Origin: Rhizobium sp.
GTDB taxonomy: Bacteria > Pseudomonadota > Alphaproteobacteria > Rhizobiales > Rhizobiaceae
Assembly (NCBI GenBank): GCA_019739215.1
Contig: JAHHDR010000030.1
Span: forward strand, 39,040 to 103,039
Length of the DNA stretch: 64,000 nt
Reading direction: 5' to 3'
Shown here: positions 46,907 to 55,746 of the stretch, piece by piece
How positions within the stretch are numbered: position 1 is the stretch's first letter
Layout: each line of letters opens with the position of its first letter
Made by a program: the position numbers and the translations under genes
Notes under the pieces: model-generated
Database searches by the model: none
Told to the model about the DNA's origin: nothing
Seen by the model: only the letters and a program-made list of their open reading frames with translations

Positions 46907-47973
46907 ACCGAGCCGCCATCCACCGCGACCGCCTTGAACATGGCATGGACACGAAGCCCGGCGCGAAGCCCGAGCCTTTCGGCGGACAGCGACGTGATCC
47001 GCGCGACAAGTCGCTGGCCGTGGCAATCGAGCGTCGCAAGGACGTGATGGCCATCGGCCTCGAGCGCCACGATGGTGCCCGGCAACTGGTTGAGCGCGCT
47101 GAGATCGGAATGCCTTTCCAGCGAAATCATCACGTCGGTCGCCGGAACGCGGATGCGCACGGGCGTCCCCTCCGGCAGGTTCACGGGCTGAAGTGTCAGA
47201 ACTTCGTCATCGATCTTCGCCATGCTCAGGCCGAAGCGGGTATCGTGGCCGACGACGTACGCCTCGATGATCGATTGTGCCGCGGGGCCGTCGTCTCCGG
47301 ACGTCAGTTCGGGGAAGACCTCGCCGGGCCGACCCGTGGCCTTCACCCTGCCCTCGTCGAGCAGCACCACGCAATCGGCCAGCCGAGCCACCTCGTCCAG
47401 GGCATGGCTGACATAGATGACCGGTATCCTGATCTCGTCGCGCACCCGCTCGATATAGGGCAGGATTTCCTGCCGGCGGGCCCGGTCGAGCGCCGAGAGC
47501 GGCTCGTCCATCAGGATCAGGCGTGGATTGGACAGCAGAGCGCGGCCGATGGCCACCCGCTGCTTCTCTCCGCCCGAGAGCGTCGCGGGCCGCTGGGCGA
47601 GCAGCCTTTCGATGCCGAGAAGCTGGACGACTTCGTCCTCCCGGATCGTCTGCTCGCCGCGCGGCGCGAAAAACCGGCCATAGAGCAGGTTCTGGCGTGC
47701 CGTCAGGTGCGGGAAAAGGCGCCCTTCCTGGAAGACATAGCCGATGCGCCTCTTGTGGGGCGGAACGAACAAACCCCTGGACGTGTCGGTCCAGGTTACG
47801 TCTCCGAAGGTGATGACCGCGTCATCCGGCCGGGTCAGACCGGCGATGATCTGGACGAGCGACGTCTTGCCGGACCCCGACGGACCGAAGAGTGCGGTCA
47901 GTCCCGCCACCGGCTCGAACGCAGCGTCGATCACGAAATCGCCCTGCCGATGACGAACCTTCACGGCGATCAT
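46879..47973 (-). CDS. modC: Molybdate ABC transporter ATP-binding protein
   Basis: This 364-residue ATPase energises molybdate import. Walker A is GPSGSGKTS, the ABC signature is LSGGEKQRVAIGRALL, and Walker B is RLILMDEPLSALD. A C-terminal Mop/TOBE domain (about residues 290-355, TPVRIRVPATDVMISLERHSDLSALNQLPGTIVAL) is the regulatory molybdate-binding extension typical of ModC. The ATG at 47973 overlaps the modB stop by ATGA, so the genes are translated together. Confidence 0.97.
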   Translation of the reverse strand: MIAVKVRHRQGDFVIDAAFEPVAGLTALFGPSGSGKTSLVQIIAGLTRPDDAVITFGDVTWTDTSRGLFVPPHKRRIGYVFQEGRLFPHLTARQNLLYGRFFAPRGEQTIREDEVVQLLGIERLLAQRPATLSGGEKQRVAIGRALLSNPRLILMDEPLSALDRARRQEILPYIERVRDEIRIPVIYVSHALDEVARLADCVVLLDEGRVKATGRPGEVFPELTSGDDGPAAQSIIEAYVVGHDTRFGLSMAKIDDEVLTLQPVNLPEGTPVRIRVPATDVMISLERHSDLSALNQLPGTIVALEADGHHVLATLDCHGQRLVARITSLSAERLGLRAGLRVHAMFKAVAVDGGSVYRAPGSGT

Positions 47974-48677
47974 GCGGCCGCTCCGATGCGTCGGGCAACC
48001 CACCGCGAGACAAAACCGGCCAGCAAGATGGCGGAAAGCGATATCAGGACGGAGAAGACCGTCAGACGGTAGGCCATGAGTTCGCCATCGGGATCCTGAA
48101 GCGCGACATGGATGGCGGAGGCCAGCGTCTGCGTCTCGCCGGGAATGGCCGAGACGAAGGTGATGGTGGCTCCGAACTCGCCCAGCGAACGGGCGAAGGA
48201 GAGCACGGTGCCGGCGATGATGCCGGGCAGGCTGAGCGGCAAGGTCACGGTCAGGAACACCATGAGGGGATTGGCGCCGAGCGTGCCGGCAGCCTGCTCA
48301 AGCCGACGGTCGATCGCCTCCATGGACAGCAGGATCGCCTGCACCAGAAGCGGAAAACCCATGACGGCCGCGGCCACGGCGGCCCCGGTCCAGCGGAAAG
48401 ACAGGACGATGCCGATGCTTTCCAGCGCGCCACCGAGCACGCCACGGCGGCCGAACGCCATCAGAAGAAGGTAGCCTGTGACAACCGGCGGCAGGATGAG
48501 CGGCAACGCAACCATGGCGTTCAACAGCGCCTTGCCGCGAAAGCGACCGCGGGCCAGGAGCCAGGCAACGAGAACACCGAGCGGGAGGCTGCTGGCAACG
48601 GCGAGCGAAGCGACCTGGATGCTCAGGCGGATCGCGGTCCATTCATCGTCGGTGAACCCCATCCACGACGCATTCAC
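47970..48677 (-). CDS. modB: Molybdate ABC transporter permease
   Basis: This 235-residue permease has five to six membrane helices and the ModB-type EAA loop ending in AAGTLGANPLMVFLTVTLPLSLPGIIAGTVLSFARSLGEFGATITFVSAIPGETQT. It sits between modA and modC in the usual order. Its first 96 bases are duplicated on the opposite strand at the window's right end as part of the large palindrome. Confidence 0.96.
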   Translation of the reverse strand: MNASWMGFTDDEWTAIRLSIQVASLAVASSLPLGVLVAWLLARGRFRGKALLNAMVALPLILPPVVTGYLLLMAFGRRGVLGGALESIGIVLSFRWTGAAVAAAVMGFPLLVQAILLSMEAIDRRLEQAAGTLGANPLMVFLTVTLPLSLPGIIAGTVLSFARSLGEFGATITFVSAIPGETQTLASAIHVALQDPDGELMAYRLTVFSVLISLSAILLAGFVSRWVARRIGAAA

Positions 48678-49456
48678 GAAGAGACGAGCGCCGTGAAGCC
48701 TGCATCCCTGAAGATCTTCGCGGCTTCCGGACCAAGGAGATACTTGAGAAAGGCGATCTTCTCCGCATTGGCGGAGGCCTCGACCGGCGCGACCGGATAG
48801 ACGATCGGCGAATGGCTTTCCTCGTCGAACGTGTCGATCACCTTCACGTCCTTGTCGGCCCTGGCATCCGTCTCATAGACAATGCCGAGCGGGGCCTCGC
48901 CCGACGACACCAGCTTGAGGGCTGCGCGGACGTTGTCGGACCCGGCGACCTTCGACGCGACATCGTCCCAGACGCCATAGAACATCAGCGCTTCCCGGCC
49001 GTATTGGCCTGCGGGGACGCTTTTGGGTTCGCCCATGGCGAGGCGGTCGGTGCCCAGCGTCGCGGCGAGCGGAAAATCCCTGCCGATCTTGAGCGAGATG
49101 CTGGAATCGGCCGGTGCCACGAGCACCAGCCGATTGCCGAGAAAGTTCACGGCGGCATCCTGCTTCACCGTGTCCCTTTCGATGAGATAGGTCATCCACT
49201 TGCTGTCGGCCGAGATGAAGACGTCCGCCGGAGCCCCAGCCTCGATCTGCTTGGCAAGCTGCGAACTCGACGCATAGGAGATCGAAACCTTCGATCCGCC
49301 GCCGGCCTCGTAGGCCGCTGCCGCCTTGTCAAGCGAACCCTTCATGCTTGCGGCGGCAAAGACCGTGAGGTCCGCCGCCATGGCAGGGATGGCGGTACCG
49401 GCCGTCAGGGCCACCGCCGCCAGCAGAGAAAGCAACAGGTTCCGGCGCTTCATCAT
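48674..49456 (-). CDS. modA: Molybdate ABC transporter substrate-binding protein (left arm)
   Basis: This protein of about 260 residues has a signal peptide (MMKRRNLLLSLLAAVALTAGTAIPAMAAD) and the ModA signature segments ADLTVFAAASMKGSLDKAAAAYEAGG, SSQLAKQIEAGAPADVFISAD and a late VYPVAPVEASANAEKIAFLKYLLGPEA. It captures periplasmic molybdate or tungstate for ModBC. GGGAG six bases upstream supports the ATG at 49456. A ModE-like operator lies 15 bases upstream. The start of modB overlaps its stop. Confidence 0.96.
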   Translation of the reverse strand: MMKRRNLLLSLLAAVALTAGTAIPAMAADLTVFAAASMKGSLDKAAAAYEAGGGSKVSISYASSSQLAKQIEAGAPADVFISADSKWMTYLIERDTVKQDAAVNFLGNRLVLVAPADSSISLKIGRDFPLAATLGTDRLAMGEPKSVPAGQYGREALMFYGVWDDVASKVAGSDNVRAALKLVSSGEAPLGIVYETDARADKDVKVIDTFDEESHSPIVYPVAPVEASANAEKIAFLKYLLGPEAAKIFRDAGFTALVSS

Positions 49457-49470
49457 TTCCATCTCCCGAT

Positions 49471-49494
49471 CGTTATATCCCAACGGATATTACG
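49471..49494. promoter_or_regulatory. ModE-like operator upstream of modA (left arm)
   Basis: Imperfect 10-base arms CGTAATATCC and GGATATAACG face each other across GTTG, with one mismatch. The spaced CG..ATAT / ATAT..CG pattern matches the described ModE box (a palindrome with ATAT cores). It sits 15 bases before the modA start codon, suitable for repression of the transporter when molybdate is plentiful. Confidence 0.7.
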
Positions 49495-49532
49495 CATGTC
49501 CTGCGAATGCAAGTCCTGCAATCGGTGGACGA

Positions 49533-51695
49533 TCAGGCGCTCTTCAACTGTGCTATGGAAAGGAGGGTGTCGGCGCTGATCGAACTGCTGCCGGAGAACA
49601 GGCCGAGCGTGGGGTCGCTGCCCGAATTGTTGGTGAGATCGTACATCGCCGTGAAGCGGCTGATGAATTTCTCGAGCTCGTCCGGGTCCTGCATTTCCTC
49701 GAGATCGAGATATTTCTCGATGATCGCGGCCTGCTTTTCGATGTCCATCGACGACATCTCGCTCGGCAGGCTGAAGGCGGTCCGGAACACTTCGAGCAGC
49801 GCCGTGTCGCCAAGGATGTCATAGGGCGTGTTGATATCGGGCACCATGCGCTTGAAATAGAGCGCGAGGCGGGCGCCGTTATTGTCGTTGCCGGCCTCCA
49901 CTTCCAGCGTCTGCTGGAGATAGAGATGGTCGGTCATCTCCATGCCGTAGCGGCCCTGGATTCCGCTCTCCTTGAAGGTTATCTCGCCGTTCTTGTCAAA
50001 ATTAAACGAGGAGAGGATCTGGGCGTAGCGGTGATCGTCCTGCTGGTTGACGAAACTGTCCGGGTCGTCGAGGTCGGACTCGAAGACCTGCTTCACGAAA
50101 TCGTCGGTGACGTCATCGGCATTGATGCCATTCGCCACGAGGACGAAATCCACCAGCCGGCGGTCGGCGAGAAATTCCGAAGCCGTCTGGATATTCTGTA
50201 TCCGCTCCGAATAGTATTCGGCTTCCTTATCGGCCGCCTCGCGATTGTCGCTGTTGCCGAAGCGGGTCTTGACGACGATATAGTCCCTGGCCGTCTGCGT
50301 TAGCAGAAGCTGGGACTGGGCCAAGCGCGGCGCCGACTTCTCGCCATCGGCGCCGAAGTTGAACGCCTCGGCCAGTTCGCGGTAGCGCGTATCCTTCTGT
50401 GCGTTGGCGAAACTCTCGGGATCGGACAGGTCGCTCGTCAGCGCCTGGGCAATGACGTTGTCCTTGACCTCGTCCGGATCGAAACCGAAGGCCGCAAGCA
50501 CGAAGTCATAGATGCGGGGCGTTGACTGCAACTCTTCGATGCTGTCCATCGTGCCAATGTAGTTGCGGTAATACTCGAAAAGCTCCGCGTCCTTGACTTC
50601 CTGCTTGTCGTCGTAGCGCTCCATGTACTGACCGGAGGTCTGGGCGATCTGGATGGCCGTCTGCGCGGTCGCACCAGACAGCGTGCCATCGGTGGCAAAA
50701 CCGAAGGCGCGGGTCAGGGCCTCATAAGCTTCCCCGCCCATGGTGGTGGCGTAGTTGTTCGGGTCGTTGAGATCGCTCGTCAGGATGTTGGTGATCGTGC
50801 TCTTGAGCGTTATGTCCTCCAGCCCGAAGGCCGTCTTGACATAGGAGAGCATCCTGGAATCGTTGACGAGTTCATCGGCGGTCGTGATCGAGCCGATCTT
50901 GCCCTCGTAGTAGGCCTTGTTTAGATCCGCCTCGGTCTGGACCGTCCGGCTCGGAACATAGAATGCGTATGCGCCGACAACGGCGTCGATCTGGCTCGCG
51001 TCCTGTGCCTGAACGCCGACATCGAGCGTGCCCGAGGCGTTGAAATTGAAATGTGCCGTCAGTGCCTGCAGCGTGCTCTTGTTGCTTGCCGTGGTCGTGT
51101 TGACATAGCTCGCGGGATCATTGAGATCGCTGGTGAGCACCTGCGTCAGGTGGTCCTTGCTCCAGTATTTCGTATCGAGATCGAAGGCCTTGAGCACATA
51201 GTTGCGCATGCGCTCGTTGCCAAGAAGCTGGTCCACCGAGGTAACGGCGCCGATATTCGCCCGGTAGTTGGCCGTCTCGGTCGCCACCCCCTCCGCTTCG
51301 TCCTCGATCGCGCCCTTGAAGCTGTCGATCACTTCCTCGATCTGACGCTTGGTCTGCGTAACTGCGGTGTCGGAGGAGAACTGGAACGAACTTGCGAACT
51401 GCCGGTAGCGCTGGTCGGTCAGCTTGTTGGCGAAGGAGTCGCTGTCGCTGAGGTCGCTCTCCAGCACCTTCTTCATGAAGGCCTTGGCATAGGTCATGTC
51501 TTCGAGACCATGCGCCTTCATGGCGTAGGAATAGAGCCTGTAGTCATCGAGAAACTCGTCGAGGTCGGTGACGGTCCCGATCTTCTCATTGTAATACTCG
51601 CGCTCGCGCGCGACCTGGCTCGACTGGGATACCCTTTCGAGGTTGCCCCGGATGTCGCGGTTGATCAGGTCGTAGCTGAGAAAGGTGGAGAGCAT
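49533..51695 (-). CDS. DUF1217 repeat protein (left arm)
   Basis: This acidic protein has about 720 residues in five tandem repeats of 110-140 residues. Each repeat has a YY...IG..T..DE..D.R...Y...AFGL motif followed by a (T/E)SDL(S/N/D)DP.S(F/Y).N... motif and a [LF].F(N/G)F end (SFQF, HFNF, AFGF, AFNF, SFNF). This is the DUF1217 family, found in rhizobia and often near flagellar genes. No signal peptide or membrane segment is seen. The Met at 51695 (MLSTFLSYDLINRDI) matches homologues I recall; an upstream ATG at 51725 is an alternative. Function is unknown. Confidence 0.85.
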   Translation of the reverse strand: MLSTFLSYDLINRDIRGNLERVSQSSQVAREREYYNEKIGTVTDLDEFLDDYRLYSYAMKAHGLEDMTYAKAFMKKVLESDLSDSDSFANKLTDQRYRQFASSFQFSSDTAVTQTKRQIEEVIDSFKGAIEDEAEGVATETANYRANIGAVTSVDQLLGNERMRNYVLKAFDLDTKYWSKDHLTQVLTSDLNDPASYVNTTTASNKSTLQALTAHFNFNASGTLDVGVQAQDASQIDAVVGAYAFYVPSRTVQTEADLNKAYYEGKIGSITTADELVNDSRMLSYVKTAFGLEDITLKSTITNILTSDLNDPNNYATTMGGEAYEALTRAFGFATDGTLSGATAQTAIQIAQTSGQYMERYDDKQEVKDAELFEYYRNYIGTMDSIEELQSTPRIYDFVLAAFGFDPDEVKDNVIAQALTSDLSDPESFANAQKDTRYRELAEAFNFGADGEKSAPRLAQSQLLLTQTARDYIVVKTRFGNSDNREAADKEAEYYSERIQNIQTASEFLADRRLVDFVLVANGINADDVTDDFVKQVFESDLDDPDSFVNQQDDHRYAQILSSFNFDKNGEITFKESGIQGRYGMEMTDHLYLQQTLEVEAGNDNNGARLALYFKRMVPDINTPYDILGDTALLEVFRTAFSLPSEMSSMDIEKQAAIIEKYLDLEEMQDPDELEKFISRFTAMYDLTNNSGSDPTLGLFSGSSSISADTLLSIAQLKSA

Positions 51696-51945
51696 TTCTG
51701 TCCATTCCAATGGCCCTGCCATCATGACACGAATGTCTTATCCGAACCTTACTGCGCACAACCGCCATTTGCCGACAATTCCATTCAAAGTGGTCCCAGT
51801 CCGTTCACTTTCTGCAAACCCAGTCTCGTTTCGAATTGATAACCATCTGGCCAAGCAAAGTTTTCTTAACCGCGAATGTTAAGCCGCGTCTCACGGCGAC
51901 CCGATACCCTGAGGGCATAAGAGGACAGAACGTCCCGAAAAACCT

Positions 51946-51960
51946 GAGAGATGATCTCTC
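51946..51960. repeat. Short palindrome before the DUF6101 gene (left arm)
   Basis: GAGAGATGATCTCTC is a perfect 15-base palindrome 21 bases upstream of the DUF6101 start codon. It could be an operator or a small 5' hairpin affecting translation. No family of regulators is suggested. Confidence 0.4.
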
Positions 51961-51981
51961 GACAAAACAGGGTCGAAATCG

Positions 51982-52548
51982 ATGCAGAACACAGTTTACC
52001 AGCCGGCTTGGGCCACGAGCATTCTAAGGCTCGACCCGGGTCTGTTCCCCCAGAACTTTCGCTACGAGATCGAGGACACCAAAGAGCAGGTGTCGATCAC
52101 GCTGGACGAACGCGGCGCCGTGCTGAGGCGCTCCCTGCCGGCGAGCGGACTGCCATTGACGATCGCGCTTCCGTCGCGGGTCTTCAAGGGCGTTGCAGCG
52201 CGCGCCATCGACCACGGCAATGGCGACGTCACGGTGACACTCGAGCTGCACCATACCGATCCGAGCCTGTGCGTTCCTCTGCTCGTTGCCCACGATCTCT
52301 TTGACATTGCCGCAGACTGGCGATCCTGGTCGGAGGCCTATGGCATCCCGATGCTGATGGTCGAGGCAGACGGCGTTGCCCGCGAACTCGACGAGCACCT
52401 GCTCACCGCCGGCAGCCGTCCCCCAAAGCCACGCCGCCGGCATTCCTACTTCGCCGATCGCCGTCCGCGCTTCCTCGTGCGTCGCAAAGTGGGAAGCCTC
52501 GGCATCAGCATGAAGATCCAGGGACGCGAGATCTTTCCGCGCAACTGA
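51982..52548 (+). CDS. DUF6101 family protein (left arm)
   Basis: This basic 188-residue protein has no signal peptide. It begins WATSILRLDPGLFPQNFRYEIEDTKEQVSITLDERGAVLRR and ends with a highly basic, conserved-looking RRRHSYFADRRPRFLVRRKVGSLGISMKIQGREIF. This agrees with the DUF6101 family of Hyphomicrobiales, whose function is unknown; the assignment is from memory and moderately sure. It converges on the RTX gene with a shared terminator hairpin. Confidence 0.7.
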   Translation: MQNTVYQPAWATSILRLDPGLFPQNFRYEIEDTKEQVSITLDERGAVLRRSLPASGLPLTIALPSRVFKGVAARAIDHGNGDVTVTLELHHTDPSLCVPLLVAHDLFDIAADWRSWSEAYGIPMLMVEADGVARELDEHLLTAGSRPPKPRRRHSYFADRRPRFLVRRKVGSLGISMKIQGREIFPRN

Positions 52549-52570
52549 GCGCGGTCTCAGGCACGAATGC

Positions 52571-52594
52571 AAATGGCGCCCAAGGGCGCCATTT
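52571..52594. terminator. Bidirectional terminator between DUF6101 and RTX genes (left arm)
   Basis: AAATGGCGC and GCGCCATTT close a stem around CCAAGG (the symmetry extends to 11 bases per arm). It lies between two convergent genes, 22 bases after one stop and 23 before the other. T and A residues flank it on both sides, suitable for termination in both directions. Confidence 0.75.
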
Positions 52595-52617
52595 CAGTGT
52601 CCGGCAGGTGCCGAATC

Positions 52618-54432
52618 TCAGAGGCTGAAATTGCTCGCCGTCAGGTCGACGGCATCGTCGAGCTCGATCTTCATGTCGGCGGTGCCGTTTCCGTCGATAT
52701 CGATCTCGATGATCGTCTTTGTACCATCCTTGTCCCAGCGCACTTCCGCACCGGTGCCGGTGAAGGCCGCACCCTCCGCTGCGAGGAAATCGAAGGTGTC
52801 GGCCGCGAGCAGGGCCGTCAGATCGAACTTGTCGTCAGCGACGGCAAAGTCCGTGATGATGTCGAACGTGTCGGCGGCCGTGCCGCTGTCTTCCTTGACG
52901 AGGTAGACGTAGGTGTCCTTGCCCGCGCCGCCGGTCAGCGTATCGGCACCGGCACCGCCGGTGATCTTGTCGACACCGGCGCCGCCCTCGATCTTGTCCT
53001 TGCCGGCGCCGCCCAGCAGCGTGTCGTCGCCGTCGCCGCCGTAGATCTCGTCGTTGTCCGCACCGCCATCAATGGTGTCGTTGCCGGCATCACCGTAGAG
53101 CTTGTCGGCGCCGTCGCCACCATTCAGCGTGTCGTTGCCTTCACCGCCGCGAATGGTGTCCTTGCCCTTGCCGCCGTCGACCTTGTCGTTGCCGGCATCA
53201 CCGTAGAGCGTGTCGTCGCCATCGCCGCCATCAATCTCGTCGTCGCCTTCGGCGCCGTTGATCGTGTCATTGCCGGCGCCGCCATCGACCGTATCGTTGC
53301 CGGCGTCTGCACGGAGGATATCGTCTCCGCTTCCGCCGAAGATCGTGTCGTCGCCCTTGCCGCCCTCGATCGTATCGTTGCCGGCACCGCCGTCGATACG
53401 GTCAGCGCCACCGCCGGCGTCGATGATGTCATCGCCGTCTCCGCCGAAAATCCTGTCATCACCCCCGCCAGCGTCGATCGTATCGTTGCCCGAACCGCCG
53501 TCGATGACATCATGCGTGCTGCCGCCGGTGATCGTGTCGTTGCCCTTGCCGCCGCTGAGATTGTTCTCGCCGCTGCCGCCGGTGATCGTGTCGTCGCCAC
53601 CGCCGCCATCGATCTTGTCGTTGCCGCCGCGGCCGACCAGCTTGTTGGCGAGGTTGTCGCCGAAGATCGTGTCGTCGCCGTCAGAGCCGACGACATTCTC
53701 GACGCTACGAAGCCTGACGTCTCCGCCATTGTTGCCGAACCTGCTGACGCCACCCAGATCCGCCTTCATGCCACCCGTGGTCATGTAAAGCGTGTCGGAA
53801 CCGTCGCCGGCCAGAACGTTGATGTCGCCCTTGCCGCCGTCGGTGTAGATCTTGTCGTCGAACGCAGAAAGCTTGAGATCGGTGTAGAGGCCATTGAGGC
53901 CGACCACCACGGCTTCTTCCGCCTTGTGAGCGGAATAGCTCTCGTCGGGGAAGAACATCGCCACCCATGCATAGAGGTAGCGCTTCATCATCTCGCTGTT
54001 GTGCGGAATGTCCACCGTCGTTGCAGTATCGCGCTCGGCATTGTCGAATTTAGGCGACTTGTCGTCGCCGGAAGTGTCTGTCGCATCCGCCGCGGCACGT
54101 TCCACTGGTGCGGCCTCCAGCATCGCTGACGCGGCTCGCGTGGCGTGCTGTGTTTCGTTCGCCTCCTTGGCGACAATACCCGACTCGACGGTTTCGGTGG
54201 TGACGACGTCGCCGGTGTCGATCAGCAACTCGGCCAGGTCGAATTCGAGCGCTTCGTCGATCGACAGCGACACGCTGTCCGGCACGACGGGCTCGAAGGC
54301 CGAGAAATCGTAGGACTCGGTCTCGAGTGACTCAAAGATCGATTCGAGCCATTCCTCGCCGTTCTGTTCGACAAGGTCCTTGAAATAAGAAATTTTCATC
54401 AATTCCGCCATGAATCCAGCATCCAGCGCCAT
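52618..54432 (-). CDS. RTX calcium-binding secreted protein with 29 nonapeptide repeats (left arm)
   Basis: This acidic protein has about 604 residues. An N-terminal region without signal peptide includes SYFKDLVEQNGEEWLESIFESLETESYDF and MMKRYLYAWVAMFF. Next comes an array of 29 consecutive GGxGxDxUx-type units from about residue 270 to 530 (for example GGSGNDTID, GGDGDDTLY, GGAGKDTYV), each able to bind calcium in a parallel beta roll. The C terminus (DTFDIITDFAVADDKFDLTALL... ASNFSL) is typical of type I secretion signals. The start at 54432 follows TAAGG; Met codons at 54411 and 54390 are alternatives. Upstream to 54736 there is no other gene, only the ubiA terminator. Role: probably extracellular; no exporter is in the window. 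Confidence 0.82.
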   Translation of the reverse strand: MALDAGFMAELMKISYFKDLVEQNGEEWLESIFESLETESYDFSAFEPVVPDSVSLSIDEALEFDLAELLIDTGDVVTTETVESGIVAKEANETQHATRAASAMLEAAPVERAAADATDTSGDDKSPKFDNAERDTATTVDIPHNSEMMKRYLYAWVAMFFPDESYSAHKAEEAVVVGLNGLYTDLKLSAFDDKIYTDGGKGDINVLAGDGSDTLYMTTGGMKADLGGVSRFGNNGGDVRLRSVENVVGSDGDDTIFGDNLANKLVGRGGNDKIDGGGGDDTITGGSGENNLSGGKGNDTITGGSTHDVIDGGSGNDTIDAGGGDDRIFGGDGDDIIDAGGGADRIDGGAGNDTIEGGKGDDTIFGGSGDDILRADAGNDTVDGGAGNDTINGAEGDDEIDGGDGDDTLYGDAGNDKVDGGKGKDTIRGGEGNDTLNGGDGADKLYGDAGNDTIDGGADNDEIYGGDGDDTLLGGAGKDKIEGGAGVDKITGGAGADTLTGGAGKDTYVYLVKEDSGTAADTFDIITDFAVADDKFDLTALLAADTFDFLAAEGAAFTGTGAEVRWDKDGTKTIIEIDIDGNGTADMKIELDDAVDLTASNFSL

Positions 54433-54693
54433 AAATACCTTACCCCGCCCCAGAGTGAGATCACGTTCCAGTTGTTCCTTTCCATACCCTGCCATCCAAG
54501 TCAATTTGAAGGTTTTCGCCGTCACGGAGAGTCGGCATACCATTCCGTGCCGCACTGAGCGGCGGCAAATGCTGAATCTTACGGCAGCGCCCGCCCATCG
54601 GCCGGTTCCCGCGGGAACATCTCCGCCATCCGGCCTGCGTTAACTTGAAATCAACAATTCCAGCCTGAGGCACAAAACTGCAACAGGCGGAAG

Positions 54694-54730
54694 AAAGCCC
54701 GGCTGAGCTTGTCCCGCAGCCGGGCTTTTT
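54694..54730. terminator. Terminator after ubiA (left arm)
   Basis: AAAGCCCGGCTG and CAGCCGGGCTTT form a 12-base-pair stem around an 11-base loop, ending in a T run on the plus strand and a U-rich tract in the ubiA (minus) transcript direction. It lies six bases beyond the ubiA stop and separates it from the RTX gene. Confidence 0.85.
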
Positions 54731-54736
54731 CGTTGT

Positions 54737-55690
54737 TCAGGCCACGGCCACGGCAAGGAGGAGTCCTGCGAAGAAGATCGCGCCCACCGTGTGATTGAAC
54801 TTGAACAGGGCGAGGCATTGCGCCGGGTCGTGGATATCGAGAACAATGATCTGGTAGCCGAGCAGGACAAGGGCCGCCAGCAGGCCAAGCCATGCCGGCC
54901 AGGCTGCCCCGGCCAGGATCAGCGCCACCGCGAATGCCAGCAGCGTGATGCCATAGAAGAGGGTCAGCCAGATCCGGGTATTGCGGCCGAAATAGAGCGC
55001 GGTGGATCGCACGCCGATCAAGGCATCGTCTTCCTTGTCCAGATGCGCGTAGATCGTGTCGTAGCCGATCGTCCAGGCAATCGAGCCAACATAAAGCGCA
55101 ACGGCGGCAACGGACAGGCTGCCGAATTCGGCCGCCCAGCCCATCAGCGCGCCCCAGGAGAAGGCAAGGCCCAGGAAGAATTGCGGCCAGTCGGTGAAGC
55201 GCTTGGCGAAGGGATAGATCGCAACGATTGCCAGCGACAGCACGCCGAGCACAATCGAGAACCCGTTGAAGCTGAGCAGGACCAGCAGCCCCACGACCGT
55301 CTGGAGCACCATGAAAACCTTGGCCTGCAGGCGCGTGACCCGACCCGACGGCAGCGGACGCGACCGCGTGCGCGCCACCGCCATGTCTATCTCATGGTCG
55401 ACGAGATCGTTGTAGGTGCAGCCGGCGCCGCGCATCGCCACGGCTCCCGCAAAGAACAGGAAAAGATGCCAGGTCAGCCGGGAGAGCGAGAACTGGCCCG
55501 CGCTCGCTGCGGCCCCAGCCGCGAGCGTCGCCGACCAGAAACAGGGCCACATCAGCAATTGCCATCCGATGGGGCGGTCCCAGCGTGCGAGTTGCGCGTA
55601 GGGCCAGAGGCCTCGCGGCAGAGCGCGATAGACCCAGTTTCCTGATGGCGCGTCGGCGACGCGGCCGTTGTCGAAGAATGAGAAGTTCAT
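54737..55690 (-). CDS. ubiA: 4-hydroxybenzoate octaprenyltransferase (left arm)
   Basis: This 317-residue membrane prenyltransferase attaches the isoprenoid tail to 4-hydroxybenzoate in ubiquinone synthesis. The two aspartate-rich motifs are GCTYNDLVDHEIDMAVARTRSRPLPSG (about residues 92-118) and TIGYDTIYAHLDKEDD (about residues 207-223). Eight to nine hydrophobic helices are present. It is an intact gene of normal length, with a strong terminator after it. It lies between truncated mipA and the RTX gene. Confidence 0.96.
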   Translation of the reverse strand: MNFSFFDNGRVADAPSGNWVYRALPRGLWPYAQLARWDRPIGWQLLMWPCFWSATLAAGAAASAGQFSLSRLTWHLFLFFAGAVAMRGAGCTYNDLVDHEIDMAVARTRSRPLPSGRVTRLQAKVFMVLQTVVGLLVLLSFNGFSIVLGVLSLAIVAIYPFAKRFTDWPQFFLGLAFSWGALMGWAAEFGSLSVAAVALYVGSIAWTIGYDTIYAHLDKEDDALIGVRSTALYFGRNTRIWLTLFYGITLLAFAVALILAGAAWPAWLGLLAALVLLGYQIIVLDIHDPAQCLALFKFNHTVGAIFFAGLLLAVAVA

Positions 55691-55746
55691 GCACCGGAGG
55701 CTGTAGCCGAACGGGCCTGCCAGTCAAGCGGCGAATCCGCGCAATC

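Noticed and set aside
52567..54129. A 520-codon reading frame antisense to the RTX gene (also mirrored at 58453-60015)
   Set aside because: It arises from the strict GGxGxDxUx repeat coding, which avoids stops on the opposite strand. Its low-complexity product (repeats of VxxVAAxDxVVA) has no ribosome site or family match.
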